Assembly: GCA_944990035.1 (NCBI GenBank)
Contig: CALYLX010000066.1
Coordinates: 1,178,001-1,242,000 of the forward strand
From: Clitopilus passeckerianus
Lineage: Eukaryota; Basidiomycota; Agaricomycetes; Agaricales; Entolomataceae
Direction of reading: 5' to 3'
DNA length: 64,000 nt
Under the pieces are notes generated by a model. The model was not told the origin of the DNA, searched no databases, and saw only the letters and a program-made list of their open reading frames with translations. Shown piece by piece: positions 32,992 through 46,081 of the stretch; the stretch's first letter is position 1, and every line of letters begins with the position of its first letter. The translations under genes and the position numbers were made by a program.

Positions 32992-33818
32992 TTTAACGTC
33001 ATGAAAATCATTGCATTCACGACTTAAGATTACTCGCACATCATCAACTTGCAGTTTGTTATCGTTGTCGCTTTCATTATTCCCATCCTTTCTGCTGTTT
33101 TACCTCTCCCTGTATCAATTTCGGCCGAAAAGCTGCAGGCTTCGACACATGGACGCTCGTGTACTCTGTAATACCTGTCAACTGTAGCCCTTTACCCACA
33201 CATACGTCGTGTATGTTGTACTTCATCCACAATGTCAATCCTTGACTAATTTCGTGGCTTTTACGCCAACACATGCCCACCGATCGAGTGTGTGGTAAGC
33301 CAGGGCATCCGGATAGAGCTGGAAACTGGAAGGCTATGCTAAATGACAACGGCACTTTACGTCTCTGGGTCGAGTCAGATACCGGCGTCCTGTAACATCG
33401 CACCGTCGCTTTGAAACTTTACGCAAGCGCAACTCGCAGTCATTTCGATCCAATCGAGATGAAGCTCGAGGTTGGATCCCGATCGACCTAGGTATTTCAA
33501 TTTATTTGGTACTGCACAGCCGCGGTCGGGGCTGGATAGTATAAATACGATAATCAACCGGTACGCTCGTAATGCAGGGCTTAAGGTAAACAACCACTGT
33601 AAGCATACTGTGTTTCTTTCCTCAGTTTCCTCACAGAAGCTTCCAGTGACCTCTAGAATTTTAGGGTTGGTTCTGTAAGTCACTTGACACCTAGCACACA
33701 AGCAATTTTCCTTGTCACTTTTAAGACTACGTAGGCAAGCTCTCCTGAGTGGCATCGCGGGCCAGAATACTTATAAAAGGCCGGTTGTGGCTAGAAATTT
33801 TTCTTCCGTCGATCCAGC
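32992..33818. other. Intergenic, no gene supported
   Basis: No supported exon. A TATAAA-like string at about 33771 lies 48 bases upstream of the F-box gene start at 33819 and could be its core promoter. CaaX-like tails seen on the minus strand (Cys-His-Leu-Ala before a stop near 33335) have no start codon in frame. Confidence 0.45.
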
Positions 33819-35113
33819 ATGACTGCCGACATCCCCCAAGAACTCCTCGACCGCATCATCGACAATCTCTCCCTAGACCAGACCTCCCTACGCAGTTGTA
33901 GCCTTGTCAACAGTCAATGGAGATCCCGTTCCCAGCAGCACCTGTTTCATCGCATGCACATTCGTGTTGGACCCCCAGGCCCTAATGGCTCGACTGGCTT
34001 ACTGTTACCAAATCCAAAGCCAGTGGACAACGAGGACCCCGACAAAAACCCCGAACACCATCTCGAGCATGTCCGTACCCTGCTCATACACTGCTACACT
34101 GCCGCGAGCAAAGATCTTCAGCCACTTCTTGATCTTGGGCTGGGGAAGATAGAGTATCTGTTCATCCTTCTCTCGTTGAACTTAAGCGACCCATATGTAC
34201 GGGGGATGTTTGGGAAGTTCAATACGGTGACCAATCTCTATCTCACCAGGTTCAGAGTCGACTCGATCAGGGATATAAGCAAACTGATCTCAGGCCTTCC
34301 AGCTCTCGAAGAGATTACCTTGAGAGGCTGGTCTGGCACACCAGATTACGAGACCGGTTCTGAGGACGTCAAGCTCACGTCGCCTTTGTCCAACTTCCAC
34401 ACCCTAAACCTGGATTGGTGGGGGGTCCGGCGAGCCCCGGACGTTGTAGCCTGGTTCACAGATAACTTGGAATGCTTCCCCAAACTGAATAGAGTACGGA
34501 TGTATGATGTCACGCAACTCGAAAAATTGTCTGCGTTTCTGCTCAAGATGGGTCCGGCTCTGCGTCATTTGGAGCTTTCGTTGGCTACTGCGGATGATGG
34601 TGCGCGAATTTCTTTGTATACTTCCTCCTACTCGAATGGTTGAGCTGATCTCGGGGTTGGTGGCTTTCAGGAGTGTTTACCAGTCGTGGATTACAGCTCA
34701 ACGAGAACAAATGCCTGGAATCCGTGTCTGTTCAGACAGGGGATAACATTGTTCAGTTTGGAGAGTTGATACTATCTGTCAAGCAGCTCGAGCATCTCAA
34801 AGAGATCGTGCTCACGGCGATCCGTGTAGCACAGGTCGAGGGTGTACGTCACACGTCATGGTCAATGGTGGATGTCCGATTGGCCAGCAAATTGTTCAAG
34901 CCAAAGCTTGAGAGGCTTGTCATTCGGGCGACTAAAGCTCCGCTAGACATGGAACAGATTAAAACTATACTCCCCAAATTCACGGCTGCTGGAGGGCGTG
35001 TCGAGCCAGTTGGTTATTACGACATTGTACGAAGAATGTGGGGAGATGTATCCGTGCGGAAGATGTGGGGAGACGAAGGATATATGGAAAGACTTGGTAA
35101 TGTGATAGATTGA
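33819..35113 (+). CDS. F-box-like protein
   Basis: Exons 33819-34599 and 34671-35113, joined in phase 1 across a 71-base intron, give 407 residues. The N-terminus is an F-box-like motif typical of mushrooms, IPQELLDRIIDNLSLDQTSL followed by RSCSLVNSQWRSRSQQHLF. The remainder has Leu-rich segments (LPALEEITLRGW, LSNFHTLNLDWWGVRR) and no catalytic motif. By family it would be an SCF adaptor recognising an unknown target. It is not closely related to the tandem pair at 16-20 kb. Its C-terminal segment after the intron is more basic. There is no sign of damage. Confidence 0.8.
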
Positions 35114-37004
35114 CACTATAGCTTCTCAACCTCCCAGTGTTAGATACATGTTGTTCCCATGGGTGTTGATTCAAAGTGGCGCAAATCACTGGCAGGCCCC
35201 CGCACATCCACGTTAACTTGCTTGAAACGATAGACGTTATGTCGCTAGGAAGCCGTAGTTATTGGAAAGGTAAGGAATTGCTGTTGCCTGCGGCAGCCTG
35301 TCATTTAAGGAATTCCACAGCCTTCTGGGTTGAAAAGTGACTCGCCGGAATTTGCGGAACTTTGGAGTCATGAGCGCTAAGATAGGGCTCAAACGCATTG
35401 TAGGTAATCACATGATCTGGAAATAAAATGCGTTACTTTGGGCTCGAAAATTGAATTCAAATTATGCACGTCCACAAATTAAATTATTATGACTATGAAA
35501 ATCACGGGCGAGCTCGAATTAGGGATCTCACAGATACAGATATTTTAAAGAAGTGACGATAGAATTCATTTTGAATTATCTTTGTTGAAGTCGACCCAAA
35601 AGCACTCAATTGCCGAGATCAATCTCCGCTGTCGTCGATTAGGTCAGACGCGACGGACAGAGGAAGGGGTCGCGTCCTTGGGGAACTGCAAAGAAAGGCC
35701 GGGGATGGGTAGGAGATGGAAGACTCGTATCGGAAACCGGGGAGGGTACACGGTTTAAAATTCCTGTTGATGAAAACACGGACAATATAGGAAAATACAC
35801 GAAATTAGCAAGAAATTCTGTGTCATACCTAGGCTCGCAAAGGCTTGCGGACAAGGATTCACCCGCTGATTCTCTAGACGGCCTCCGCCTTCTGACATTC
35901 TGAAGTTTCATACTCGGAGCATTCCCAGTGATGCTTAACCTTGTGCCGAACACAAATCCTCGCAAAAACTGCTTTTGATTCCTTGTAAAATCGCGCCACG
36001 CTGTGCCCTACGCCCCAAGATATGCCACATAGCGTATGTAATGTCTATCAAGCTTACACCCCCTTTCTCATTCGCCCGTTTCACACTTTAATCTTCGTCC
36101 TTTGCTCTGAAGACACACGGCGGCAGGCTTCGGCAGATCAACGGAGTACGAAATCCAAAGGGAAGTCACATTCAGTCACAAGTCATGTGATTACCTACAA
36201 TGCGTTTGAGCCCTATCTTAGCACCGGGCGTAGTGATTTGCGGTGATCTTACTCGTGCCTGTCAAAAGTATACGTGATTATATAACCTGATGCGCGCCAG
36301 ATCCCTCGACAAGCAAGCAATAAAAATACACCAGTTGAAAGACATCGAGCGATTGGAAGGGAAAATGAGCGGGGTAGCAACATAGTAATACCAAGTAGAT
36401 TATGTAGCCAGCTCGAGGGGCTGCCCCGCTGGTATTAAGCTTTTGTACAAACCGAACATTGTGTTTGATGATCCAAAGTGGTGGCAGCGCGGGTGATGGC
36501 TGATTTTCTTTTGAGCATAGCAAAAGATTGAGCTGATTGACTACTTCTTTTGATGCTACCATTGTCTTTCTGGGTTGAAAATTGGACAAGATCAGCTACA
36601 AAAGAATTATTCCTACTCGACTAGCCCTGCACAATCAACACATAGGTTTGGGACCATTATTTATGAGCAATCAATAAAGAATTCAATGTTTCAAGGGTTT
36701 AAAAAGCCAGTGGACTTAACGCTCCCGGTCACAGACCAAGTGCTATCACATGTATACGAGACTCCCAGCAAAAGATTGTCTGTCCGATACCAGTCGAGAA
36801 ATGAGTGTATCTTCACTCTCGCAGACTTACAAATACGGTGTCAAATTATGTAATCACGTATACTTTTGACAGGTATGAGTACAGTATTTACATTTGATTG
36901 GCTCTGTTTCAATCTACTCCCATTGCCAAGCAACAGGCGACGCGTACCACCATGATCGTGAAAGCGCGAGCCCACTAATCAGAACAGCGAGCTCATCGTC
37001 CACC
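35114..37004. other. Long intergenic stretch, AT-rich, no gene supported
   Basis: About 1.9 kb between the F-box gene and RPN9 without a coherent exon chain. A plus-strand ORF ending at 36853 finishes Cys-Gln-Ile-Met, which superficially resembles a CaaX box, but its upstream sequence has no pheromone-like layout. Nothing mobile or repetitive was recognised. Confidence 0.45.
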
Positions 37005-38521
37005 ATGTCGTCCTCAGCAGAAATGGCAGTCGACTACCCCAAACCCCCAAAGCTCGTACTGGACGACTTTATCAACACAGGTCTCTCGGCAACACCACCC
37101 TCGTTGCACCCTTACTTTGAAGCTTTCCAGGCACTGTACAACCGAAAGTATGTGCGCGGTTTCTGAATGGCGCAACGTTGATTTTGAGAGGCTAAGGTTT
37201 GATTATTGGCAGGCTATGGCACCAGCTTACGCTGAAGCTCGAGGAGTTCTTTGACGATGAAGAAGCTATCCCGTATAGGGTCGATGTATTCGAGCGGTTT
37301 GTGACCGATTTTGAAACGAAGATTAACCAGCTGCGGCTGGTACAAATGGGGGTCAAGGTATCTAAGGATATTGACAGTAAGTGTAACTAGCTGCATAGTG
37401 TGTCGCATGCGCTAAGAAAGATGACCAGATCCACAAACCCAGCTACTTTTCCTGTCGGCACTCCTCTCAAGAATCGATGCCGAGAAATCACAAGAAGCCC
37501 ACGTTCTACTGCTTGCAACCATCGCACATGCAAAGTTAACATATGGCGACTCCGAGGGTGCAAAGAAGGATATGGACGCTGCCTGGAAAGTTCTCGATAC
37601 GCTTGAGGGTGTCGACAATAGTGTAAATGCTGCATACTACGCCGTTGCTGCTGATTACTACAAGGTGAAGCATCTTTCACCCTCTCGTCTGTTGCTTCTG
37701 CTGATGTATGCTGCTTAGGTCCGAGCAGAATATGCACCTTACTATCGACATTCCCTCCTGTACCTCGCATGCTTGGATATCCAGGAAGACATGACAGCAG
37801 ACGAGCGACTTTCACGAGCCCACGATCTGAGCATATCAGCTTTCTTGGGTGACACTATTTACAACTTCGGCGAACTGGTATGCTTCCCCTACCCTCAAAG
37901 TCAATACCTTTTCTGATCCACGATTCCAGCTGATGCACCCCATCCTCGATGCCCTGGACAAAACACCCCATGAATGGATCAAGAAACTCCTCTTCACATT
38001 CAACGAAGGCAACATCGGAAAATTCGAGGCTTTGGCACCACTTTTCCCCAAAGAGGTACCTGTTTTCCCTTCACTAGGATTGCACCAGGTCTAAGCACAA
38101 AATACGAATTTAGCCCATCCTCCAACAAAACTACCCCTTCCTGCGGCAGAAGATCTGCTTAATGGCGCTCATCGAATCCGTATTCAAGCGGAATGCCAAT
38201 GATCGTACGATGGGGTTCAAGACCATTGCTGAAGAGACACGGCTGCCTGTGGAGGAGGTCGAGCATCTCATCATGAAGGCTCTAAGGTATTCGCCTCGTC
38301 ACCACGTCCAGCCTAACTTGAACTAACTGTGCTTTCATAGTCTGAAACTCATCAAAGGTTCAATCGACCAAGTCGACGAAAAGGCCAATATTACATGGGT
38401 TCAGCCTAGAGTACTTTCAAAGGAGCAAATTGGTATTCTGGCGCATCGCCTGGACGCCTGGACGAAAAAGTTGAATGTGGTTGAGAAGCGGATAGCTCCA
38501 GAGGTGTTAGCTAGTGCATGA
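37005..38521 (+). CDS. RPN9: 26S proteasome regulatory subunit RPN9 (PSMD13)
   Basis: Non-ATPase lid subunit of the 26S proteasome, a PCI-domain scaffold protein that helps assemble the lid. Seven exons: 37005-37147, 37213-37376, 37429-37664, 37719-37877, 37930-38055, 38114-38286, 38341-38521, all in phase, 393 residues, the usual family length. Recognisable pieces: the N-terminal LWHQLTLKLEEFFDDEEA, the helical HVLLLATIAHAKLTYGDSEG, SISAFLGDTIYNFGELLMHP, and the PCI winged-helix part TIAEETRLPVEEVEHLIMKAL followed by LIKGSIDQVDEKANITWVQP. Introns are 51-65 bases. Housekeeping gene, presumably under single-copy constraint; its presence marks the start of a conserved block. Confidence 0.95.
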
Positions 38522-38892
38522 GCTATTGCAAAGATGTAATGTAGATCAATAATTTCAATCAGCAGTCTATGCCCGCCTGTGAAAATGAAGGATCTTGAAA
38601 TTGGTGGAAAATTCCATATCATTGGGATAGCTACTTAAAAACTGTCATAAACGACGATAATGGGAGAGCAGAGATAACTGTTAATGCAGTAGGGTAGTTA
38701 GAAAAGCAATGCAGAGGAATGTGGGTGGTAGCTGAGTAATGGGTAGGTATTTGTTACAGGTCAAAACATAAAGGAAAAAGAGGACATAAAGAAAACGAAG
38801 AAAAAGCCATAATGTTCCAAAGCCGATCCGTACGAACGATTTAAGGTGACTATATGCGTAATTTTGACACCAAACCAGGCAATGCTGAGATC
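38522..38892. other. Convergent spacer between RPN9 and the double-Myb gene
   Basis: About 370 bases of mostly A-rich 3' flanking sequence with no ORF of note. Both neighbouring genes end here. Confidence 0.6.
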
Positions 38893-41800
38893 CTATTGAG
38901 CAGTTCCATCCCAGCTCAGCCTCTTCCGCCTGCTGTCGCTTCCCAACATCAACTCCTGTGGGTTAATCCCACTCTGAGTATGAGAGCGATGATGGCCACC
39001 CTGGCTCCTCCTTGCCCTGATAGTCCCCGTGCCATTAAACATGGCATTCATCTTATCTGCTGCATTACTAACTCCCAATGACATCTCTCCTGCACCTGGG
39101 CCAGGCCCAATAGCCGTCGTCGGCGTTTCTTGAGGCTGGTGCCCGAGCTGAGAAGGCGAAGCATGGGTGAACGACTTGAATGCAGAGCCTAGTGTCAGGC
39201 CTTTATGCGAGGTAGGTGCCGTCGGGGATGCCATTGCGAGGCTGGCGAGGTTGATCGAGGATCCTGATGCCAGAGGTTGCGCAAGGTCGAGTGCTTGGCC
39301 TTGACGCAGAGCTTGAGCCGCAACTGCATCGTAATCTTCCATCCCAAGGTTCCCGCCGGGTCCGTTGATCCCACCGGTGGCAGAGCTGGCTGGATGAAGG
39401 CCGTAGTAGTGCAGGTCCAGGAAGGGTAGGTTGAAGTTGCCGTCGGAGGCCGAATGGGACAGGGCAGCGCGCCAGTTGATTTCATGGGGGTCGAGGAGAT
39501 GGTTGGAGTATAGAGATTGGTGGTGGTCCAGTGACGGATGGGTATCGTCCTTTGCGAGCGGGGAAGTGATAGCTGAGGGCGTAACTGCCGCATCTGAACT
39601 TTGGCGAGGACGTTCTTGACCATAGAACCCTCCGGACCTGATCGTGGACGACATGACGGGTTGGGAATTCGGATGACGGTGTGTAGAGGGTCTTGATATA
39701 GACGGAGAATAAGCACCCCCATCGACACCAGCAAAATCCAGAACAGCAGGTGCACTGATATTTGCGGGCGCTCGTGCATCTGTGGGTGGGACGGATATGG
39801 ACCTTGCATGTCCTGATAACCCATGGAACGCTGAGGGCCTTCTCCCGGACCTCTCTGCTGACATGAGCGGTGTCGCAGGCGGTGTGGAATGTTGCAGGTC
39901 CATGGCATCATGCGCCGACAAATCCACCAAATCATCCAAACTGAACCTCTCCACCGACGATCCGATACCACCCAGCGACGAGCTTGAATTATTAACGTCC
40001 TGTGAACGGGAGTGCGAATGGGAGTCGTCCTGAGTTTGACTGGGATGAGAGTCGCTGATCATCAAATCCGCAATGTTGGTATCCTCCAACAACGACGATT
40101 CGTTATTATGCACACTTGAATTGTTGTCATCGTCAAGCGTGATCCCAGCCAACGCCATCTCGTCAATCCCAGGCATAGACAGCTGCATTGGGTGTATGCC
40201 CTGTGCTTGTGACATCCCAGAGAGGCCAAGACCACCACCAAACCCATTGAAATCGGCAAATCCACCGAACCCTTGTACAGGCTGGTGTGTACGTGCACCA
40301 AAGATGAGATCTCCAGCAAAATTGGAGTGGTGGGTGAACCCTCTGAATCCACCAGCAGGCGCGAACACATCATCCGAGAATGTAGAATGTGTATCCCCCG
40401 CTCCCACTTCAGAAGCAAAATCGTGTGTGTAAAGGGGTGGGTGCAAGTCATAGCGATCGAGGACACCGTGGTTGAGGTTGGAGAATGAGAATGGAGATGC
40501 GGGGGATAAAGCCTCGTCGGGTTGGGAAGACGTGTTCTGGCTCCCGCTGCTGCCAGGATCCATGCGTGGGTTGGCAGAGAACCAATCTTGGGTACCCCAC
40601 GCGGATTTTCCAATCATGCCCATATTGCTGAATGGGTCTACACGCCGTTGGAAGGAAGGTGAGTGTGTGTTTCCGAGGAAGTCGGCGGAGAGGTGGGAGG
40701 AGGTCGGTGAGCCCGCTGCGGTCGACCAGGCGTTGACTGAGTGGGTCGGTGTGCTCACATTTGGAGACCAGGTCTGTGAATGCTTATCGGTATCGTGGAT
40801 GTGAGAGAACTGGCTTGTGCCGGCAAGGAATTCGCCTAGGGGTTCAGAGTGGTCGAAAGTGACCATATCCATGTCGTCATCATCGAATGGGAGCAACTTG
40901 TTCGATGTTGAGGTCGAAGTGGAGATATTGTCCACCAATACAGGTGTGTGAGGCGTCTTGAAGATAGGGCCGTCATCTTCAGCACCAGAGCTGTCCTCAT
41001 CTTCGGAGGCAGCAGCGCTCTGAGGGACACTCTTCGTGCCACCCCTCAGGAGACCCTGGTTTGTGTGGGCCCTCCTCCGACTCCTGACCGGACCGGTAGA
41101 CGACAGAGGCAGCTGATCATCTGTAGCAGCCCTAATCGTGCCCCTTCCACCAAGGCCAATACCACCCTCAGCAAGCAGCTTCTTCTTCGCGGAATTTCGT
41201 GGCTTATAGCCAGCAGCCTTGTACAGCTCGGGGAACGCGTTCCTGAATCTATCTCGAAGATCTGTGGACCGCCGGCCTTGCTCTCTGAAGATTGGATCTT
41301 TGACGATGGCTGCCCATACGGTGCCGTGCTTCTCGTACCCGGCCTTGAGAGCTCTGTCCTCTTCTTCAGTGAAGGGACGGCGTTTCTTGCTACGGGTCTT
41401 TTCGAAGAGAGACGTCCCATCGGGGAGCGTGGAACGGACCTTGCTTGAAAGGTGCGTTCGGGCGTTAGGGTAATGTTCTTTGTACGCATCTGGAAAGTAG
41501 GTGCGGAACCTATCGTGAAGATACGGTGTTAGTCCAAGTCCATGGGAAGTAAGAGGTGATGAGCCTTACCTGTCCTTGAGGTCAACAGGCGACCGGTTGT
41601 CAAACTTTAAGTTTGGATCGCTCAGGATAGTCTTCCAGTTCCCGACCCCGTGCTGAAAGCAAGTTGATATGAACACGCGGCTACGGTGAGGCAGATTGCA
41701 AGATAGTGACTACCCACAATATTACACCCGGTGACCAGCATCTGGGTCTCCTCTTCGGTCCATTTCTTCCGTTGCTTCTTCTCCTGGGGCATTTCATTCT

Positions 41801-42074
41801 TCTCTGCCCCAGTTCCCGTCTTCCTCAACTTTCCCCTTTTCTCGGGCATCGACTCCGTTTCTGGCACATGAGAGTCGACACCGGTGTCATCTCTGAAGTC
41901 CCACGCGACTTTGGGTGACGAAGGAAGCGCTAGAGAGACTCTGCGCTGCTTCAAGGCTGTTGAAGCCGCACTTGAGGACGAGGAGGCAGGGAAAGGCGCT
42001 TTGAAGGAAAAGGTCGAGCTAGATGGTACCTGAAGCGCTGATTCGCCCTTGCGTTCGCCCAAGGTGGTAGCCAT
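38893..42074 (-). CDS. TAY1-like double-Myb (telobox) DNA-binding protein
   Basis: Exons 42074-41718, 41652-41570 and 41509-38893 join in phase to 1018 residues. Two Myb/SANT repeats occur near the N-terminus: KKWTEEETQMLVTGCNIHGV then GNWKTILSDP with the telobox-like SPVDLKDRFRTYFP, and RRPFTEEEDRALKAGYEKHG then TVWAAIVKDP with STDLRDRFRNAFPELY. This tandem arrangement is that of Tay1, the TTAGGG-repeat-binding protein of Yarrowia and Ustilago relatives. After residue 290 the protein is long, Ser-, Asn-, His- and Gly-rich and without a fold I recognise; such tails are common in regulators. Roles possible by homology are telomere binding or transcription. The third exon is open over 2.6 kb, so the tail is genuinely coded. 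Confidence 0.82.
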
Positions 42075-42801
42075 GCTATCTTAGGGTTAACAGCCCAGCA
42101 AAAAGAGTCCGAAATGGCCTGATTGCAGGTAAAGCAGCAGGTCACACTGTGGGCAGGCAGGTCCCGTCGTCCGATATTAAATGCCAAAAGAAATGACGAT
42201 TTGTTTGAGTCCTTTCAATGAAGTTGTGTGGTTTGCTCGTTGGTCAATACACTGTCGACGCCGTCGTTTGGGGCGTTCTGAGCGTCTCCACAGTGAAAGT
42301 TGAAGGCAATGAGGAGTCGGGCACGTTGTCGACGGTTGTGGTGGACGGCAAGCTCCTTATTTGGCACGCCTCCTTGGTATTGCCGAATCAGTCCCCAGCG
42401 ACAATCGGCCTAACCCCAATCGTCTATAATGCTCTGAGGCGCTCAAAAATACGGCACAAGGCCTTGAAAGGCTACAATGAGCTCTTCATAGGCTTACTGA
42501 ATTTTTGAATGTATATAATGAATTTTGGGTGCTCAGCGGAACCATCGACATGTGGCCAACAGCCAACAAACATGTGCCCTACCATCATGGCAAGATTTGG
42601 GGCTTGGGTGCCCTTAGCTCGTAGAAAAATCGGCCGAGGTCTCAGCAGACTTCAAATCCTCAGCTCAGCTGCTACAGGCGGAGATTATATGTCAAACATT
42701 CGTTGGAATTCCGGAAAACATCGGAGCGCCACCCAAGCCCATTGAATTCAGAAATAGGAAAGCGTAACACCAACAATACAAACGGACGGTCCGACTCGTG
42801 C
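42075..42801. other. Intergenic, no gene supported
   Basis: Upstream of the double-Myb gene and downstream of MRD1. Small ORFs are present on both strands but none resembles a known protein and none ends in a CaaX box. Confidence 0.5.
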
Positions 42802-45800
42802 TCAAAATTCCATAGGCTCAGGGTCATCCTCCCCTCCATTCTTTCTCATCTCCAGTTTCTTCTTCTTCCAGGGCACAGTCTTGCCCTCGCCGTACCCAAC
42901 ACCAGCCTTCTGTCTCAACTTCTCCAGGTCCTGCTCTTCTTCCTCTGCCCATTCTAGAACGAGATGCCGTCCGAGCAAATGCGTATGACGCAGTGTCTCG
43001 TACGCGTTCTCCGCTTCCGCTCGCGAGGTAAAGTCCAAGAAAGCGAACCCTCTTGTGCGAGAGTTGAATTTCTTGGGGAGGCGGACGGATTTGAGGTGTC
43101 CATGAGCACTGCAAGTATGGAAATATTTAGATTTAGGCCCAGTTTGATGAGGAGAATAAAATACAAACCCAAACAAAGCCTGAATATCCTTCTTCGTAGC
43201 CTCAAACGGCACATTCTTCACAATCATCTTCGTCGTCCTCCCACCCGCCGCCTTATCCTTCTCCTTCTCCGCCTTCTCATCCTCCCTCCCCCTCCCGGCA
43301 AACTTGACATAAAGCGCGTGTCCATCCAAATTGAACCCCTGCATACTCGACAAGGCCTTCTTCGCGCCCTCCACGTCTTTGAACCCGATGAAGCCGTACC
43401 CCATGCTGAGACGCTGCCCGGGGTGTTTTGGGTCTGCTTTGGTCTGCACGCGGGCGAAGGCGAAAGAGGGCAGGTGCCGGAACATCTGGGTTAACCGTTC
43501 GGCCGTCGTTGCAAAGGAGAGGTTCTTCACGTATAGCGTTGTTCCCTCTGATATTGAGGGTTCCGCTTCTGCCGGTGCAGCTTCTCCTGCACCCATGGCA
43601 GGATCGGTTTCTTCCTCCTGTTCCCGGATCTTGACACCTCCCGGTCTTGATGTCAAAGGTAGGGAAGACGTTGACGATGGACCAGCAATAGCAGTCTCGG
43701 TGAACATCCCCACAGGACCCATTTCCAGGTAGACGATAGAGTTGCCTATCCGCCTATATGCAACGCTCTTGAACCCCTTCCTCGCCTCGTCGGCTTTGTC
43801 GAATTCCACAACAGCGATAGTCCCAGCAGGTGGAACTATGACCCTCGTCACCACACCATGCGGGTTAAAGAGCTCTCGGATTTGAGCCTCCGTCGTTCCG
43901 AAAGGAATGTTCTTGACGAGTATTACGGTATCAGAGCGGGTTCGGGAATTGGGAAGGGAAGAGAAGGAGGAGAGGTTGATCCCTTGTGATTCGAGGAAGC
44001 TTTTAGTTTCTTGGATGATGTGCGTTTCTGCGAGGGCGAGTTTGACTGCTGCGTTCGTGTCTCCAGACTCGGGGTTGAGGATAGAAGATTTGTCGACGTT
44101 CAGTCGGGAAGCTATTGAGGATGCCACTGCGTCGCTCTAAAATATCATCGTGATTAATTCCACATTTTGTAGTATAGAAGAGACGAGACCAACATACATT
44201 CATATACAGCATACCCCAATTAAACTCCTTCCCAGCCATCGCTTTGCGCTTAACTTGTTTTTCCTCCTTGAGTGTCTTCTTCCTCCCTTCGCCTTCCTCG
44301 ACTTGGAACTGGCCCCTCCGGTCGACTGCCCCAAGGATATGAAGCAGTCGGCCTTGGAACGATGTTTTGTCCAGGGCTTCATACGCTGCGAGCGCAGAGG
44401 TAGGTGACTTGTAGGTGACGTAGCCAACGCCTTTGGGTTGCTTGGTATTTATGTCGATAGGGATGTGGACCTGGGGTACAGAGAGCCGTTAGTGCCATAG
44501 AAGAATGAAATAAAGATAAAAGTGATCAGAATAAAGATTCTACTATCGATTCCTGTATGAGTTCAGCAGTCCCGAAGGTTCTGATGTCCCTATACTGTTT
44601 TACATCTTGAGAAGGAGTACGGACATGGTATTCACCTTATGACATTGCAAGACAAAATGAAAATGCACAAGTTAATTTTGAATTCATCGGTGCCCGACAA
44701 CGAGCTCACCTGGAAAGAGGAGGGTCAGTAACTATGAATATGCTTTGAAGTGGTAACGAAAAGATGGAAAGGCTCAAAATCTTTTGATTCTACTAACGAT
44801 TCCAATACGGATCAGCATGTGCAGTAAAGCCTCTGATGTCCCTATACTGTTTTTCATCTTCGCCAGAAAAAATAAATGCGGGAGCAAGAGCCCTTCGCAC
44901 AGAGAAAAGAATAGAGAAAAAAATGAAGAGCAATGCCCACCTGAGATAATTCTCCGTAGGGACTGAAAGACTCCGTGAGTTCTTGTTCCGTACATGAGAA
45001 AGCCAGATTTCGGAGAAAGAGCCGGGCAGTTTGCAGAATGGTCTCTTTGACTGGGTCTTTCGGTGGTTCAGGCTCTGCCTGCTTCTCATGTTCCTACAAT
45101 AGAAAGCCAAGTCGTCAGCAACTATAAGGGGCGACCAAAAGGCAAAAACCGTCCTACTTGAGTGTCCACAGCAGGCTCAGCTTCAGCTTCATCATCCGAC
45201 TGCTCGAACTCCTTCTCAGTCTTATCCACGTTCTGTGTCATCCTTCTCCGCATCCATTCCATGTCGTCAATGGCCTCGTCATTCGCAGTAGCATCCCTCA
45301 CCTCACTCAGCCCTGAACCTTCACCTGGGTCAGGCTCAGGCAGAGCCTCAGGTTGGGAAGGAGCATCATTCGCCCAAGTTGGAAGATTCTTCGTCTTGGG
45401 TTGCATGACTTCCAGGAACTTGTCCAACTGGGAGTCCTGTGCCGATTTCTCTGATTTGGAAGGTACTTTCGATTTTTTAATTGTGGTTTTGGGAACACCA
45501 GATTCTTCATCGTCTGAGGTGGGGTCCACACGCCGCCTTTTATTGGGCCGTGGTGCTGGTGCATCTTTCGCTCCCTTAGATGACTGAGTTAGCCTAGAAT
45601 TCTTCAATAATATTGAGAACCCACGTACCTGAACAACATAGACATTTATCCGTGTCGAGTCAATAAAGGTCCCGTCAAACCACTCCTTGGCTTTTAAGGC
45701 TTCCTCATCGGTCTTGTAGCCAACAAACCCGAGCCTCCTGGAGGTCCCGTCTTGTTTATGAAGGACCTTGAAATCTGTCAAAGTCCCTCCAGGACCGGAC

Positions 45801-45874
45801 TTCTGCTCGAAATGTTCCCTCAGCCGTGCTGGGGTGATATAAGACGGCAAATTTTTGACAATAAGCCTTGACAT
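42802..45874 (-). CDS. MRD1: Multiple RNA-binding domain protein MRD1
   Basis: Nucleolar factor with several RRM domains needed for early 35S pre-rRNA processing and 18S rRNA production. Exons 45874-45629, 45574-45158, 45093-44941, 44470-44198, 44136-43169 and 43108-42802 all join in phase to 787 residues. Domains in order: RRM1 with SRLIVKNLPSYITPARLREH, a charged linker, RRM2 ARLFLRNLAFSCTEQELTES, RRM3 around TVILVKNIPFGTTEAQIREL, RRM4 TTLYVKNLSFATTAERLTQM, and RRM5 TKMIVKNVPFEATKKDIQAL with RGFAFLDFTSRAEAENAY. Length and domain number match fungal MRD1. Introns are short except the third, 44471-44940, which is 470 bases. Confidence 0.93.
44536..44860. repeat. Imperfect direct repeat inside the long MRD1 intron
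   Basis: The blocks 44536-44608 and 44786-44860 are about 70 percent alike and share an exact 20-base core (CTGATGTCCCTATACTGTTT) at 44581 and 44832, a spacing of 251. Both lie within the 470-base intron 3 of MRD1. On the coding strand each contains a short open segment around QYRDIR, suggesting a duplicated relic of sequence rather than a conserved exon. Confidence 0.65.
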
Positions 45875-46081
45875 TGTTGCCCGTTTCTTTTAAGAAATTT
45901 TGTTAGCTGCTACGCCGACTGTGAGCGATGCAGGGGATACGAACCTGAGGAAAGCCGGTGCAAGAAAATAATCCAAAGTTTATGAGGAAATCAAGAGTTC
46001 ATTTAGAACTCCGCCGGTTATCTCCGGACCGCTTCAAGCGACTGGTTTTGCCATTGACCATCGCGACCTTGAAACGCCAAA

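Noticed and set aside
33330..33345. Minus-strand Cys-His-Leu-Ala before a stop
   Set aside because: Histidine does not fit a CaaX box and no start codon is in frame.
36684..36853. Small ORF ending Cys-Gln-Ile-Met
   Set aside because: The body is not pheromone-like, lacks the Glu-Arg type processing site at the right distance, and glutamine at the first aliphatic position is unusual.
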